64,000 nucleotides of DNA from Diplosphaera chodatii (lineage: Eukaryota; Chlorophyta; Trebouxiophyceae; Prasiolales; Stichococcaceae). The notes under the pieces were generated by a model. That model saw only the letters and a list, made by a program, of their open reading frames with translations, had not been told where the DNA came from and did not search any database. The position numbers and the translations under genes were made by a program. The stretch lies in NCBI GenBank assembly GCA_032358165.1, contig JAALGY010000001.1:1860001-1924000 (forward strand), given 5' to 3'. This document shows positions 1-13,105 of the stretch, piece by piece. Positions within the stretch are counted from its first letter, which is position 1, and each line of letters begins with the position of its first letter.

Positions 1-3000
1 TGATGCACACCTTTGGCTTTGTACCAGGCCCAGGCTGCTGCAGCCGCGTCACCTGTGGAGGCGGGCGGGGCAATGGGCGTGCCACCAGCGGCGGGGGTGC
101 CGCCAGGGGCAGAAGAGCCGCCGATGCCGGGGGTGCCACCGGGAGCAGATGTGCCGCCAGGCGCAGGCGCCCCAGCGGCGGCCGTGCCGGCGCCGGCAAT
201 AGGGACCGTGCCAGCGCCTGCAGAAGCGCTTCAACGACTTGCTGTAGTGCAACATCAGCGGAACAGGATTATTTCTGCAACATGGACCCCGTGCTGCATG
301 ATGGCATACTGAGCTTCTACACGGCGCAGGGAATCAGCGTGTCACCTGCGGGATCCCGGAGGCCGGCGCCACCAGCCGTTCCAGCATCGGCTGCACGGCG
401 GCGATCGGCGGCGCGGGCAGCGCCAGTCAGCGCAGCCACCGTCTGCGAGCCCAGCGTGCCTGCCTGCATAAGCGACAATGTGCACTCAGCACTATGTCAT
501 TCATCAGCCAGGCTGTGCTTAGGTGCATCAGCGTGACCAGTGCAGGTGGCGTCTTGGCAACTGCAGGCGGCGCACCCAAGCGCAAAAAACGCACGTTAGT
601 GCGAGACTCAGTATTGTATCACAAGTTGGCACTCGCCTACATGTCTGCAAACAGATGCACGGAGGCATATCCCCTTATTTGCCAGTGTGCAGCCCCAGAT
701 GCCATCCGGTAGCGGAACACGCTGACAATTATTGGTCAGACTTGAAAGTCTGAATCGCAAGCAGTACCTCGAAGCCTGTTTCAGGTCTGCATGTCGTCTC
801 ACCCTGTCGACTGCCAGCAAAGTCTCGTCAGACAGAGCGCCGCCCGCGCCGATGTTGCTGGTGGCGGCGGTGATGGCGGCGGCGGTGGCGGCGTTGTCGC
901 GCTGCGCCAGGCTCAGCAGCGACGGCAGCAGGGCCGGGTCCGACATGAAGGCATCCGCATCTGGACCTGCACCACAGAAGTTACCCCTTCAAAACAGTAG
1001 CAGGCCGCTGAAAACCATGGTTCAATCAGAACCTTATGGAAAGTGTCCACTGTGCAGCCTGCACAACACTACACATCCCAGCAGAAACGCGTTCTGCCAG
1101 CTGCACCTGTCAGCATGGTGGCAACATTCGCTAGCATCGAGACGGTGCCCATGGTGCCAGCATCCCAGAGCGATGTGGGGTCCAGCGTGGCCGCCCATGC
1201 GATGGTGCGGGACGCCCACAGCAGCAGCTGCAGCACAGGTACACAGGAGGTAGCACGTGATGCCGAGCTTGGCCTGCAGACCGTGCGCTGGTGTGCGAGG
1301 CTGTTGCATGGTTTGCTGGCGGCAACCCGCCTGTTACTGGATGCTAGGTGACACTTCTTTCGCAGCATTTGGTCAGACATCAGTCTGCCGTCAGAAGTCA
1401 CCTGGCTGGCCAAGTCTGTCGTGTCGGCAGGCAGCATGGCGGCTGCTGCTGCAACCAGCTGCGGCACTGCCGTCGGGTCCAACGCATCTGCAGCAGGGAG
1501 GCAGCAGTGTCGACGTGTGAGAAGATGGTAGACAAAGCTTGGCTGTACTTGCTACGTGAGTGGCAATCATGCATGGCCACTGATGCCACAAGAGCGCATG
1601 TGACAGACTGCATGCGGAAAATTGGTGTCTGATACATCTGGCAGACGCCACCAAGCTATACAGGTGCTGATCCACAGCAGTGGAATGCACTAAGCACCTG
1701 CAACACGCTTCTTTGCTGCTGTGCAATGATAGCCGTGCTCAGCTGCTGTTCAACAGAGAAGGAGGGGCTGCCGATGAGGGCAGCAGAACCCAACGACCGC
1801 GGCGCTGCAGAAACTGTCAACCATCTTGTCTGGTGTACACCACCCTTGAAGCCGATGCACAAGCTGGCTCACGGACACAACGGATCTGCCTGTGGCTTCA
1901 CACTTGGTCACTGCTGTCCTCTGCTTGCTGTTAGAGGACCCTGCTCAGGGGTTGCACCTGAGGCGGCCAGGAAGGCGGGGTCGGCCAGGGGCCCCGCGAT
2001 GTCGGGCCACAGCAGCGCCAGCATCATCGCCACCGTGTTGTGCGGGCCGATGCTCGTGGCCGGCCCGGCCCAGGGTGCCATTGGCGCCTGCGCAGATCGA
2101 CACGGATCCAGCAGCTGTCAGACATATGAATGCAAGTGGTCAAGGTCTTGCATGGCTGCCACATCACCCGCGGAAAGGTGTTTGTCGGACGCTACCATCC
2201 TCAGCAATGGCACGATGCAGCGCAGCAGTGGACAGCATCAGGCACAGCAGAAAATCATCACTGCAGGGTTCGTGTGTGATAATGATAGTGTAGCAGTGGT
2301 GCATGGTAGGCTGCACAAGGCAGATGCAGATGCCCTAAGCAGTGGAATTCCTACTGCATGATGCCGTCCAAATTTGCTCAGGTCTGCATATCAGTGAAAT
2401 GCAGAGGTGCCAATAGTTCAAGGACATCTTGTATTGGTCACCTGGCTGCACAGCCATTTGTCCCTCTCTGGGGGTTATGCACATTCTACAGCTATCTGCA
2501 CTCACGGACTTGTCGAACAGGCTGGCAAGGCCCTGCACTGCGATGGCCCCAACCTCCGGGCCACGGTTCTGCACAACAGCACGCATGAAATCATCATCTA
2601 CCAACTTCTAGAGAAGGTGCGCAGCTCAGTGAGCTTTCGCACATTGGCACATGTTGCCCGTCCACTGCATGCTGGACGGCTCCACACTGATCTGCATGCA
2701 ACTACCTTAGGTGGTCTAGCACGCACATCTGCTGCCATGCACGCCAACGGTGACACATGCAGAAAAGCATGTCAATGCGGGTCGGTGCTCGGCTGTCAGG
2801 TGCATCTGGCGATCAGCAACCTGGAGCAGGCCGGTCAGGGTGTGGAAGGCGCCCATGTCCTGCTCCTGCCTGCGGCCATCGGCCGTCGTGATGCGCGGGT
2901 CCCTGCCCGACAAGAGAGCTTCATGTTTGATGTCACTGGGTGCGCACAGCGAGGTCAGCTCCTGGTGCTAGCCCACACATGCGGTTCCAGCATGTGCTCT

Positions 3001-5497
3001 GAAATGGCAGCAACAGATATCCTCAAACACCCTGCAAAAATGGCAATCCTGCCTTTGCATAGCTTTAATTTATGTATGTCTCGGGGCTTAGCAGTGCCAA
3101 TGCTCACTTGCGGGTGTGCTCACGGACCGACTGCGCCAGGAACTTGCCGGGCGTGGTTCCCTGTGAACAGCATGTTGAGGTGAGCATGCACATATATCGA
3201 AAACGGTAATGCTGAGCTCCTCCCGGCTCCACACACAGCAGCAGACAGCAGTTGCAGCGATGACGCTGAGCTGTGATCATTGCACATACGTTCGTCGGAC
3301 ACGTCCATTGCAGCTGTAGAGGAGAGCCTGCATGGTGCACACCTTGTTGCGGGTGGAGGCCGCCAGCTCATGGTCCTTCATGTGGTTGAAGACGCTTGAG
3401 TGAGTTTTGACATTGTCCCGTGCTGACTGCCGCAGCCTGCAGGGGATGCGCCAGTGCTGCGTCAGCAGTTCATGCCTCACCACGTCACCAGCTGCCATCG
3501 TCAAACTGGTTGCCTGCCACGGGTGTGATCTCCACACAGCGTTGGTGTTGACAGCCTATCATGCTGAGCGTGATGCAACTTTCCAAATGCAGAGGCGAAG
3601 TGCAACGCTGACCATGCAAGGCTGCAGCTTTGGGGCTTCAGTTGCCCATCTGAAGGCTGCAGCACGTGCAGCACCGCACATATGTGGCACCAAGCAGGCG
3701 GTGCTGTTGGGAAGGTGTCATATCATCAGGCAGCTCACGTTGCGAAGTCGGGGACCGTCACGGGTGGTGCCGACGTTGGTGTTGTTGACGCCATCTTGGA
3801 GACTGTCCTTTGCCGGCAGCCGCAAGATCGCTGCGTGCACGGTCAAATGCAGAGTGCATCTTTCAGGTGTCATTGATGCTTCTAACAATGGAAGTATGTG
3901 GGCAGGAAGCTGCTGGTCGTATTCCCTCGTGCCGCCGCATAACCTGGCGGTGGTGCATCAAACGGTTTGGTTGAGCCTCTGTTGAGTCAACTTCAGCAAA
4001 AGTCGACATTCCCGGGCATCAGGAGCACAGTGTGACTCGTCGATGTCTTTGCAGTCGCTGGTGGCACTAGGACTCAACGTGGCAGTCTATCAACCGATAT
4101 GTCCCGCTGCAACACTGTTGTTCATGCCGGTGCCCATGCCACTCGATGCTGCGAACCGCATGCAAGCAATGCAAGCTGTTCAGGCCAAAACAATTCTGCT
4201 TGTTGTGTCGCAAAACCCTAGCTGAGCAGTGCACTGCTCGCGACTGACCAGCATACACTATGCTTGTGCAACTGTCCCTTTCTCATCCAACAGCAGCGTG
4301 CCGCTGCATGCACATGCAATAGTTCAAGGTACCTACAAGGATTAAGCAGCAGTGGAATAGCAAGCTTGTGATGTCGCTGTACTCTACAGGTCGTGTCCCC
4401 CAGCAGACTGCTTGTTCCTGGCAGGTAGCATCAGCCGCTCATCTCTGGCATTCATCTCTGAGTACAATCCTCTGCGTCATGTCATGATTCTGTCATGTGT
4501 CATCTTGAATTCAGCCCACCGCTCAGGGGCCGGCTTCAGTGCAGTGCGGTCATGCTGCAGACGTTGCCATCATCTGCATGTCAGAATGCTGAGCATTCAC
4601 ACCAAGTGCTCAATGGGCTAGCTGCATGCACACACAGGTGATTCACGAACTTTGTGCGTGCCTTGTTCGGGCGGCACTCTGTCAGGAATTAGATAACATT
4701 GCCAATACATGGTCCGCAGGCTCAGGGTGGGATTGCCCTGCCTGCTCGGCAATGGCCCACATGTTTGAGCATGTACCTTGGTGGCGGCGGTGGCATGCGG
4801 GGAGGTGTGGATGCCGGCCAGCTTCATGGCAGGAACCTCGTCAGCGACGCCGTTGCCGGTGTGTCCCAGGGGTCCCAGGCCCTCCGGGGTGCGCGTGGCG
4901 TGCACCCAGTCCGGCGTCCCGCGCTTGACGTCCGTCATCCGCTCGCCGAAGAGTCCCTCGCCCTGCACACACAGCAGGGCGGTGTCGCACAGTGCACAGT
5001 GTACAGTCGCACCCTAAACCCGAAGGGGCTGTCGTCAGTGTGCGCTGTAAACTGCGCCTGTTCACGTGAAGTCGGCCAAGTACTGCAACACCTTGGCAGC
5101 AGGATACACGGCGGCTTGTGGTGTACATGCTGACACCGTCGTGTTCAGCTCGAGCGCTGAGGTGACCGCTCTGGCTTTCAAGCATGCGAGCAGCTTGCCT
5201 GGCCCATGAAGGGGATGGGTGTGGCGTCCACAGGGGCACGCTGCTCGAAGGGACCACCTTGCGCCGGCGTCACGTTGGCACCTGGAGGCAATATTCACAT
5301 TGTGCTTGCAGGAAGTAGATGGACAGGAGCTCAATTCGTGCTCATTTTGGCATTGCTGCTGTCAGCTTGGGCGACAGCGGAAACCACCTCCTGTGGCGGT
5401 GGCGGCCTCATCCTTGTTGTCCGCCTCGTTCGGCTCATCGTCATCACTCTTGTCGCCCGACTCTCCGGACACCTCGGGCAGGATCGGCAGGGGCGAG
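1..5497 (-). CDS. Helical uncharacterised protein, 3' part cut by window edge; possible continuation of the MYB gene
   Basis: I do not recognise a family. Exons (high to low): 5497-5388, 5281-5199, 4962-4777, 3807-3739, 3426-3343, 3160-3108, 2902-2821, 2568-2506, 2087-1958, 1804-1698, then an unresolved joint, 1487-1402, 1227-1107, 966-803, 463-346 and 217-1. Phases agree at every joint except 1698/1487, where a small exon is probably missing. The first exon is acidic (SGESGDKSDDDEPNEADNKD). Later exons are alanine/leucine-rich helices such as VGAIAVQGLASLF and SDPALLPSLLSLAQ, suggesting an alpha-solenoid. The last exon is a GGTP/APGGT low-complexity tail. The intron 5198-4963 seems to use a GC donor, and exon 3807 a weaker AAG acceptor. 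The first exon can be spliced in frame from the MYB exon ending at 5657, so this may be the MYB C-terminus rather than a separate gene. No independent start codon is convincing. Confidence 0.5.
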
Positions 5498-5586
5498 CTG
5501 CGCAGCGAGCAGAAGTATATGAGCCTTGAGATTGCATGCGACCTTCTGATTATGCAGGCAAGGTTACCAGCAGCTAAAGAGTGTGA

Positions 5587-5615
5587 AGCAGCAGCAGCAG
5601 CAACAGCAGCAGCAG
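5587..5615. repeat. CAG/CAA trinucleotide repeat
   Basis: A run of CAG units broken by one CAA lies in the intron below the MYB exon 5780-5657. It does not contribute to the coding model. Confidence 0.7.
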
Positions 5616-5652
5616 GTAGTACGTGCTGCAAGCACCATGCGCATTGGCAAGC

Positions 5653-8600
5653 TCACTTGGAAGCGTCCAGCAGGCGCAGCGCAGCATCAGTGGGCGACTG
5701 CATGGCGAGGGAGGCGGCCGTCAGCCGCTGGTGTGCGGCTGCAGCGGCGGGTGTCATGGGGTGCGCCTGGCCAAAGCCTGCTGCAGGGAGGGTGAACAAG
5801 CTATGGCACTGGCCTCTGCACACGCCTGTGCATGGACTTGATTGGGTCGTTATGCTGCACCGTATTGAGCGCATGCAGGTGAGGTTTCACATGGCAAGCT
5901 AGCACGCTGAGGTGTATCAAGCGTACCTGAGGTCGCGTTGACGCTGATGTTGAAGACGTTGGCGCCCTGCTGGCGCTTGGAAGGAGAACAGCCATCGCGC
6001 TCGGCCCCCGTGTCGAGGTTGCCCCGCCGGAGCGCCTCCATTGCCTGCTTATAATCCAACATAGCATCAGCACCATTGCGGCGCACGCTGAAGCCCAATC
6101 TCTGCACATATACATTGCACAGTGCAGCAACAGATACTGTGTCATGCTGCGACGCAGAAAAAATGCCGATCATCTATCCGTGCCGATGCATGCCGCTGTG
6201 CAGGCTTACCATTGGTGTGTGATCGGGGCCGTGAAGGGGAGGCCAGTCCTGCAGCTTGGGCATCCGGCCAGATATCCTCAGCGGATCCTGTCAGCAGCAG
6301 GCACGGCCATGTCAGGCGATGTGCCTTTCAGGGACAAGAAGCAAGAGGAAATGCCGGGCTAACCTACCACTGTTGACAACACAGGCCAGTGCTGCGTCAG
6401 GCGACAGGCAGCCAGAGCGACCCTGGCCGCTGGCACAGTCAGAGGCCGTGTGAGGCGCACCGCCTGCAAGGCCATGCTGTAGAATTTCTCGGCCTCCTGG
6501 ATCCGCTCCTTGGTAGCGTCGCTCAGGTAGTGCTCCCAGTCGCCTGCCACATCCTGCGCACAACAAGTCGAGCGCTGACACCCCGAGGGTTGTTGGGCCA
6601 GCTGGCGTATGGCCGTCTCTGATGCAATCAGGCCACAGACCATGCAGCAGAAGGCCACATGCGGCATATCCAGCACTGCAGCAGAAAACATGACAGTGCT
6701 GACTGGTAGTGCCTTCAACAGCCGTGATTGCCCTGCACAGCCGTCCCAGTACTGGGAGGATGTCGGCACTAAACGCGCAGCTCCCCTCCAGGGGTAGACA
6801 TCAGGCAACTGCTGCTCCAAGGTGTGCAGCTGCTACAACAGTGGCAGGTCACGCACCCATGATATCATGCTGGCAGCGGCTATCAGCATGTCCCGCTGCT
6901 TCTCTGGCAGCGCGTGCAGCATGTCCAGCCCGTCGTTGAGCATCACGCTAGAGCAGCAGCAGCACGGAGATGCGTTAGGAACTAAATGAATACTAGCCCC
7001 TCGTGTTCTTAGGCACAGGCAAGGTCTTTGATGTTCTGCAGGGGTCGTGCACAGGCAGGTCAGGTTCCAAAATATGGCAGGCAGTGGCGGCGCACCCGCT
7101 GAGGTCCATTGCGTTGTGCACCAAGTGGCAGTCCTCATCCTCGTCCTCACCTTCCGTGTCCGAGTCCAGGTCCAGCTCTGCAAAGGTCATGCAGGATCAA
7201 GATGCACTGTCTGATTTACTTCAATGAAGAGCAGACAAGAGCGGGGGCGTCAGACTGCTGAGGCATCCGATCAGATGTGGCTGACCTGGCTACACCACTG
7301 GCACTGCCTTGTGAAGTGCTGACCCGTGCAACCCAGTGCTGCCATCCTGAACGGCATCGGCACACCCCAGACAGCACTTGCAATGGGAGCGAGGGAGCAG
7401 GCTCACCCAGGGCGCGCTTGCTGGCCATGTGGCGCGGGCGGGCCTTGAAGTGGGACTGCGGGGTGCCCATGGAGTCCGCTGACTGGGTGGAGCGGCAGGT
7501 GCCGCTGTCCTCGCCGCCACCATTGCCGCCGTCGGCGGCGCCCCACGCGCCCCCCGTTCCCGGCGGGACGAACACCTCCGACTCCTGTAGTCACACAGCA
7601 CATGTGCAATGAGGCGATGCAGCTCCTTGTCAGGCGCAGAGTTGGCTGTTGCTGTTCGCCCATGCAATGCAGCAGCTTCGAGCCATGCAGTTGTGCCGGT
7701 CAGGCGCCTCAGCGGAGGAAATCTTACATACGACACATTGCTGCAAGCAGATGTTGCCGAAAATGTTATGGCTGCCCTTAGGCACACGACTGACTGAACA
7801 AAAACAAGTAACATTTTGAGATTTACATGTGTTTTGTGCCGCTCACCGGCAGCATGTCCTGCAGCGTCAGCAGGTTGTAGCCGCGGATATAGAAGGGGTT
7901 GTCGCCCAGCTGCCCCTGCTCGTACTTGCGCTTGAGCGTGGAGTTCCAGTGGTTCTTGACGCTGTTATCTGTGCGCGCCTGCAGCAGCTTGGAGATGCGC
8001 GCCCACCGGTTGGAGTGCTCCTGCAGTCAGCAGAGTTTCAATTGCTGAGTGCACTCCTCCCCTAAGTACCTGGCCAGCTGACCAATACAGCCATGCAGAA
8101 GTCGATGCCACCTGGCACTGACAAAACAGCTCGTTTGAAACGAATTTTCCAACCAGCTGCAGCAGCTCTTGTAACAGGCGTACACGAAGTCTGGGGCAGT
8201 TTGGGTCCATGGGGCACACCTGCCAGGCGCGGATGATCACAGCGTCCTCCCAGTGGGTGAAGGGCGCCCGGTTCACATTGGGGTCCAGCTGGTTGCACCA
8301 CCTGCCAGGGGACCATGAGCAGAGGGTGTCACTCCCCAGCATGCAATAAGCAGGAACACCATTGTATCGGCAGCTGAACATGAGCAGCTTGCATCTGGCA
8401 GACCCTCTCGCAACATGTTTTCTCTACAACTTGCGTATGCAAACCCCCAGTAACCACATCCAAGCAGATGTGCTTTCTTGTTATTGATATTAGACTGACT
8501 GTCAGCGCACCGCAGGCGGCAGGACTTGCCGGAGCGCCCCGGCACGTCCTTTGCGATGACGGACCAGCCCTTGGGGCCGTACAGCGCCACCAGCTCCTTG

Positions 8601-9897
8601 AGCTGCTCGTCCTCCTCCGGCGTCCAGGCGCCCTTCTTGCTGTCGTCGTCGAACTGGCTGGACGACATGGTGGGGCCCTGCAACGGACAAGGGCGCGATT
8701 CGCATCAGGTGCATGCAGGGAACAGCTGCGTTCCGAGAGTCCTGTGTTCGGCCGCGGAGGCAGCTGACAATATGTGCTGCATCGTCCTGAGCGCTTCGAC
8801 TAGGTCCGCGTGTGGCTGCCGAGACAGCGCACCGACAGGCCGGCGTGCATGCTACACTGTCTGCTGCGCCTGCAGCATAACCTAGCGCAATGCCAAAGGC
8901 GCAGCACCAGAAGCATTGGCTACCCGACGCCAGCAGGATAACGTATCTTTACATCTGATTAGATGCTTGCTGTCGCACGCACAAGGTCCGAGTCGCTGAG
9001 ACTGGCTGACTCGGGGCAAGCTCAGCCAGCTGGCCCGCTGCTGCAGTGGGCACAAGGTGCACGGGCAAGTCAAGAGTCGGTTCACACAGTCCAAAATTAC
9101 GTTCACAGTACTGTGATCGCATCCAAAGACGGAGTTGAGCGCGAGTCTGTGGCGTGACTCAGCTGTGACGCGGTGGAATGAGTCAGAGGTGCAGCAGCAC
9201 CCCATCGTGCGCAGGCAGCGGCCTCGAGCTGCAATCTTTGGCAGCCTAGGAATCAGAATCATTATTGATATCACACATACCGCTTAAAGTGCGAAACGGT
9301 AAAGAAACTGCGCGGTCAGGACCACGTTGTGGTCTGGTCGGCAACAATGCCTGGGCCTGGAGCATGCGTCGGAGCTCCTTGCCTGGTGCGTCCCCCCGAG
9401 ATGGTGCTATTTGTGTAAGAAACAGTCTCAGACCCGCGCATGGCCGCTGCGCGGCCCAATAGCCCGGGTGCGCAGGTCCAAAGTGTACCGGCAGAGCTGT
9501 GACTCACATCTCTGACGCACGCTGTGCATCTTGCCACTCAGGGCATCGTCAGCGCGCGAAATCCCACCCAAATCAGTCGGAAACGCCATTGCAAGGACGT
9601 GTCAAAAGCGTGAGACGCGAGCGGGTCATATACGCGTGAGTAGAAGCGAATGCATGGACTCCGCACTACTGTGCAGCCAGCGTCGAAACGATCCGGCACA
9701 TAGGACGCCAGCTTCACAACGCAAATTCCACCTATATGTATTAAATGTCAGTCTCGCACCGCATGGCTCCATGGACGCGCCGATCGCGGCCCCGCAGACG
9801 CTTGCGGGCTATGCAGCTGCTGGGTGGACATGTATCCGGGGCTGCGACCCCACATGGCGGCGCCGATGCGCGACATCGGGCTCCAGTAGCCGGCCAT
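5653..9897 (-). CDS. R2R3-MYB transcription factor
   Basis: Nuclear DNA-binding protein. Exons: 9897-9760 (tentative first), 8677-8511, 8301-8220, 8020-7847, 7584-7407, 7177-7096, 6947-6857, 6553-6461, 6044-5927, 5780-5653 or 5657. R2 has its helix Trp residues in [13 protein letters not shown] and [20 protein letters not shown], split by a phase-2 intron before WCNQLDP. R3 carries [23 protein letters not shown] and the recognition-type helix [16 protein letters not shown]. The region after the repeats is acidic and Ser-rich ([16 protein letters not shown]), as in activation regions. A safe start is ATG at 8668. An upstream exon with ATG 9897 joins in phase 0 (donor GTGCGA) and would add 49 residues. 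The last exon can either stop at TGA 5655-5653 or splice at the overlapping GTGAGC donor into the next exons; the sequence allows both. Confidence 0.85.
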
Positions 9898-11414
9898 GGC
9901 TGCCAGGAGGACCCGCTAGGTGGCGGGTCGCCGTGCGAATTGAAAATGTGCGAAAGCGCTCGCGCCGGGGTGGATCAAGATCGGGGTTCCCCTGTGAGCA
10001 CCACCAGCATCCCGGGTGTCCTTTTCGGCATCACAGACGGCGAGACAGCAGCACGCGCTCAAAGCTGCCCTTCGGTGCATTGCAGGGTGGTTGTGATGGT
10101 CTGACTGCGACGCGGCCCACCTGAACCGTACGGCAGGTCCTGCACACCCTGAGGCGCCGGGTGCATGATGTCGCAAAAAGCATTGACCAGCTGCTCACGG
10201 CGGCCGCTCTGCCAAACGACGAAGCATCGTGCGTCAGTTCCTCCTGCTGCGCTTGTCGCTTGCACCTGACATCGGCTGCTGCGCAGCTGCTGTGGGCGCA
10301 GATGTTGCGTCCAAACTTTAACTATGTGTGGCACGCGTTGCAGGTGCCACTGCAACCACGACCAGATGCAACGGCTCAGGCATGCGCATTCATCAGCCCT
10401 GAGGAGGCGCGCGGCAATCTCCCCTGCTGCATGCGCTGTCAGCACAGATAATCAGGTGCGGCGAACGCTGTGCAACAGCAGCCAAAGAGATCTGATGTCA
10501 CCCAAGCAGATCAGCGAATGAGACTCGACGATTGCGGTGAAAAGCAGAGCGTATTCGAAGCGCTGAGCTTGTGAGCTACCAGCGGCCTTGCGTGTGACGG
10601 GCTGTCTGACAAATTGCCCAAGGCAGGCTCGTACTCACATGCTGCGCAGCCCAGCAGGTGGCGCATGCCGCTACGACCCCAGATCGATGGATGATAACTA
10701 CTCAAGCGTCTGAGTCCTCTTCAGGCCTGCTAGTCAGCAGCCATGCTGCCCAGCCCCATGCTGATGGCGGTCCCATCCCACCGCCTCAGTGAGGCTGTTC
10801 GCCCCCAGAGCCCATGTGGCGACTTGCAGAGCTCCCACCTGATGCTTGCAGGTGGTCTGCGGTCCTTTAGCCGGTCATGCGGCAGGCTCCACAGGCCGCG
10901 TACACTGCCCACCACCTTGCCTGCACCTCTGAGCGGCTCACTCTGGCACTGTCTTGATGTGGAACCCAAGCAAAATTTTCACAGACAAGGCTTGCATGTG
11001 TTCCAGGCAAATTGTTATTCCGAGAGGCAGGATACAGTGAGCAATGTGCTTGCATGCGAGCCTCGAACTGGGCCATCTGATGCGACAAGCTTTGAATCGG
11101 GGGTCGGGAAGGTGATGCCCGGCGCCCCGGCCCAAACCCCGCGCTGCTGCCGAGGAACGCATCACAGACCGCTTTGTCGAGCTGCAGTGCCATTGTAGTC
11201 TGCTTTAGAACCCGCTGAAGGAGCAAGGATTTGTTTAGCGGTCGTCAAATCTGGCCTGCAGCTCGACACCGATTCAGCCAGCTCGAAGCCTCGCTGAAGC
11301 TGAGGCCACAGTGACAAGGCTTGTAGAGCCTTTATCCGTACTGCTAGCTTTCCCTGGATACATCCTGAGTCAGGTTGGCGCGGAGGTGCTTGACACACCG
11401 CCTTGTGTCGCTGG
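9898..11414. promoter_or_regulatory. Divergent intergenic region, MYB / zinc-finger gene
   Basis: About 1.5 kb lies between the tentative MYB start and the zinc-finger gene start. It should hold both promoters and probably a MYB 5'UTR intron, since a good acceptor (CTGGCAG) sits two bases before ATG 9897. I see no strong coding exon apart from the weak minus-strand frame described separately. Confidence 0.4.
10867..11193 (-). CDS. Possible short protein (108 aa), doubtful
   Basis: An uninterrupted frame begins at ATG 11193 with MALQLDKAVCDAFLGSSAGF and ends at a stop just below 10870. No family is recognised. In a genome where nearly every gene is split, an intronless frame of this length can be chance. 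It lies 221 bp upstream of, and divergent to, the zinc-finger gene. It is recorded so that transcript data can decide. Confidence 0.15.
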   Translation of the reverse strand: MALQLDKAVCDAFLGSSAGFGPGRRASPSRPPIQSLSHQMAQFEARMQAHCSLYPASRNNNLPGTHASLVCENFAWVPHQDSARVSRSEVQARWWAVYAACGACRMTG

Positions 11415-13105
11415 ATGATGCGCCTGTCAGTCATGCAGCGCCCTTCAGTGGCAACACCATCAACTGCAGTCTCCAGCGTCATGCGGCCCGCTCGCAGCGC
11501 GGTCAGATTCAGCCGGTCCCCTGTCCGAACAGCAGCTGAACACTTGACCCAGCCGCTTGCTGGGCGTAGGCATGCAGCCATGTACAACATCAGGCGTCCA
11601 GCAACAGTGCCGCTGCAGTATGTCTGCCACCGCACAGCTGTCCGGCGGCACTCGCACAGTCCAGTGCATGGCTCCTCGTTGCAATGCAGCCCCAGCAGCA
11701 GCAGGCGGCTGCTGCACAGCTGCAGGCAAGCGATGCTCAAAGGGCTGCCGCAGCGACTCAGCAAACAGCCTGGCAGCATCAGCAGCCTGCAGACCATGCG
11801 GCCAGCCGCTGCTGCCAGCAGCTCTGGCGCCAGCCAGAGTGTTGACGATGACGACGAGGTGGGTTGGATGGAGCAACCATATGTTTGTACGTGAGTGCTG
11901 CTCAGCTCATGCTGCCACACTCACATCACCATCCGGCAAGCGAAGCATTGTGCACACGACAGCATGGTACGCACAGCTGCAGCAGAGACAACCAGGTCCG
12001 CTGCTGTCGTGCGTCCTTGAACGCGGTCATGTCTCTGCTGCAGGGTGACACCGGCGTGACAAGGGAGCTGGAGAGATACGAGGCGGAGCGCTTCAAGCAG
12101 ATGAGCCGCCACCTGGACCTCATGTGGAGGGTTGGCAAGGTGCAGCCTCGCATGCACAGCTGCATGCACAAGCTTCCGCTTGTGAATGTGTTCGCGTTCG
12201 GGGATGCAGCTGTTTGCTTGAGGGACATCATGGGGGGCTGTGCACCGCGGTGCACTCCGTCAATGACTGGTTGTGCAATCGCATGTGGTAGTGGGCGACC
12301 CGAAGCACGTGCATTGCACAGCTATTTTACAGGATGCCCTGCTATCAACATCTAGCTGCTCCTCAAGGTGAGCATAGCATAACATGGCGATGCAGATGTG
12401 ACTCTGTTGTCGCTGCAGAAGCCGGCGCCGGCGCCGTGTGACTGCTGCGAGGGCAGCGGTTCCCGCAACTGCCGTTACTGCAACAGCACAGGTGAGCGCC
12501 GCTGGCTCTGGCCATTTCACGTGCCTCCTTGTGCGTTTCAATGCTGTGTTTCATCTTATGGCCACCATGGAGAGAGGTGATGCTGAAGAGGGCAATCTGC
12601 AGCGTTTGTGTATCCTGTAGCACATGCATCCCAGCTGTGCAGCGGACACGCCAGCGGAAGCCCTGCGCTCAAGCTCAGCGTCTTGTGGTCTCATCACAGC
12701 CCCTTGAGTGGAATGTGTGCAACGTGCAGGCGCCATGATGGTGGGCCACGAGCGCTTCTGCAGCCTGGAGCAGGGCTGTAAGCCGTGCCCCATCTGCAAT
12801 GGCACGGTGCGACGCCCAGAATGTTATATTGGAGCCCGCTGTGCAAGTGGACTGATGCAGAGGGAATCAACCTTAACCTCTACATTGTCATGTGACTCGG
12901 TCATGCCACGCTTTGCTCGCATGGTTCTGTTGCTTGGCAAGTCCTCTGCAGTTGTCATGTTGCCGCTATGCAGATTTAGCACCTGCCCTGCTCTGAGCAT
13001 GTTGTCACCGTTCGTGTCGGGCAGGGCGAAGTCAAGTGCTCGCACTGCCAGGGTACTGGCTACAGAGCTGGCTGGCTAGAGCGCGGATGCCCTATCGAGC
13101 AGTGA
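11415..13105 (+). CDS. DnaJ-type Cys-rich zinc-finger protein, probably plastid-targeted
   Basis: Exons 11415-11858, 12044-12139, 12419-12491, 12730-12806 and 13025-13105 give 256 residues. There is no J-domain. Four CxxCxGxG-type motifs lie in the C-terminal third: CDCCEGSG (187-194), CRYCNSTG (198-205), CPICNGTG (224-231) and CSHCQGTG (235-242). The third motif is completed across an intron, which supports the splicing. These motifs bind two zinc ions in DnaJ and in plastid zinc-finger chaperones of the BSD2/LQY1 type. Residues 1-60 are rich in Arg, Ser and Ala with almost no acidic residues, as in a chloroplast transit peptide. The middle holds an acidic DDDDE stretch, then the helix GVTRELERYEAERFKQMSRH. 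The start is ATG 11415, with a second ATG directly after it. A chaperone or thiol-exchange role in plastid protein assembly is inferred from the family, not shown. Confidence 0.85.

Noticed and set aside
346..463. Alternative frame PPIAAVQPMLERLVAPASGIPQ in the exon 463-346
   Set aside because: It looks more protein-like than the chosen frame, but it has a TGA before it with no acceptor in between and does not join either neighbour in phase. A local sequence error remains possible.
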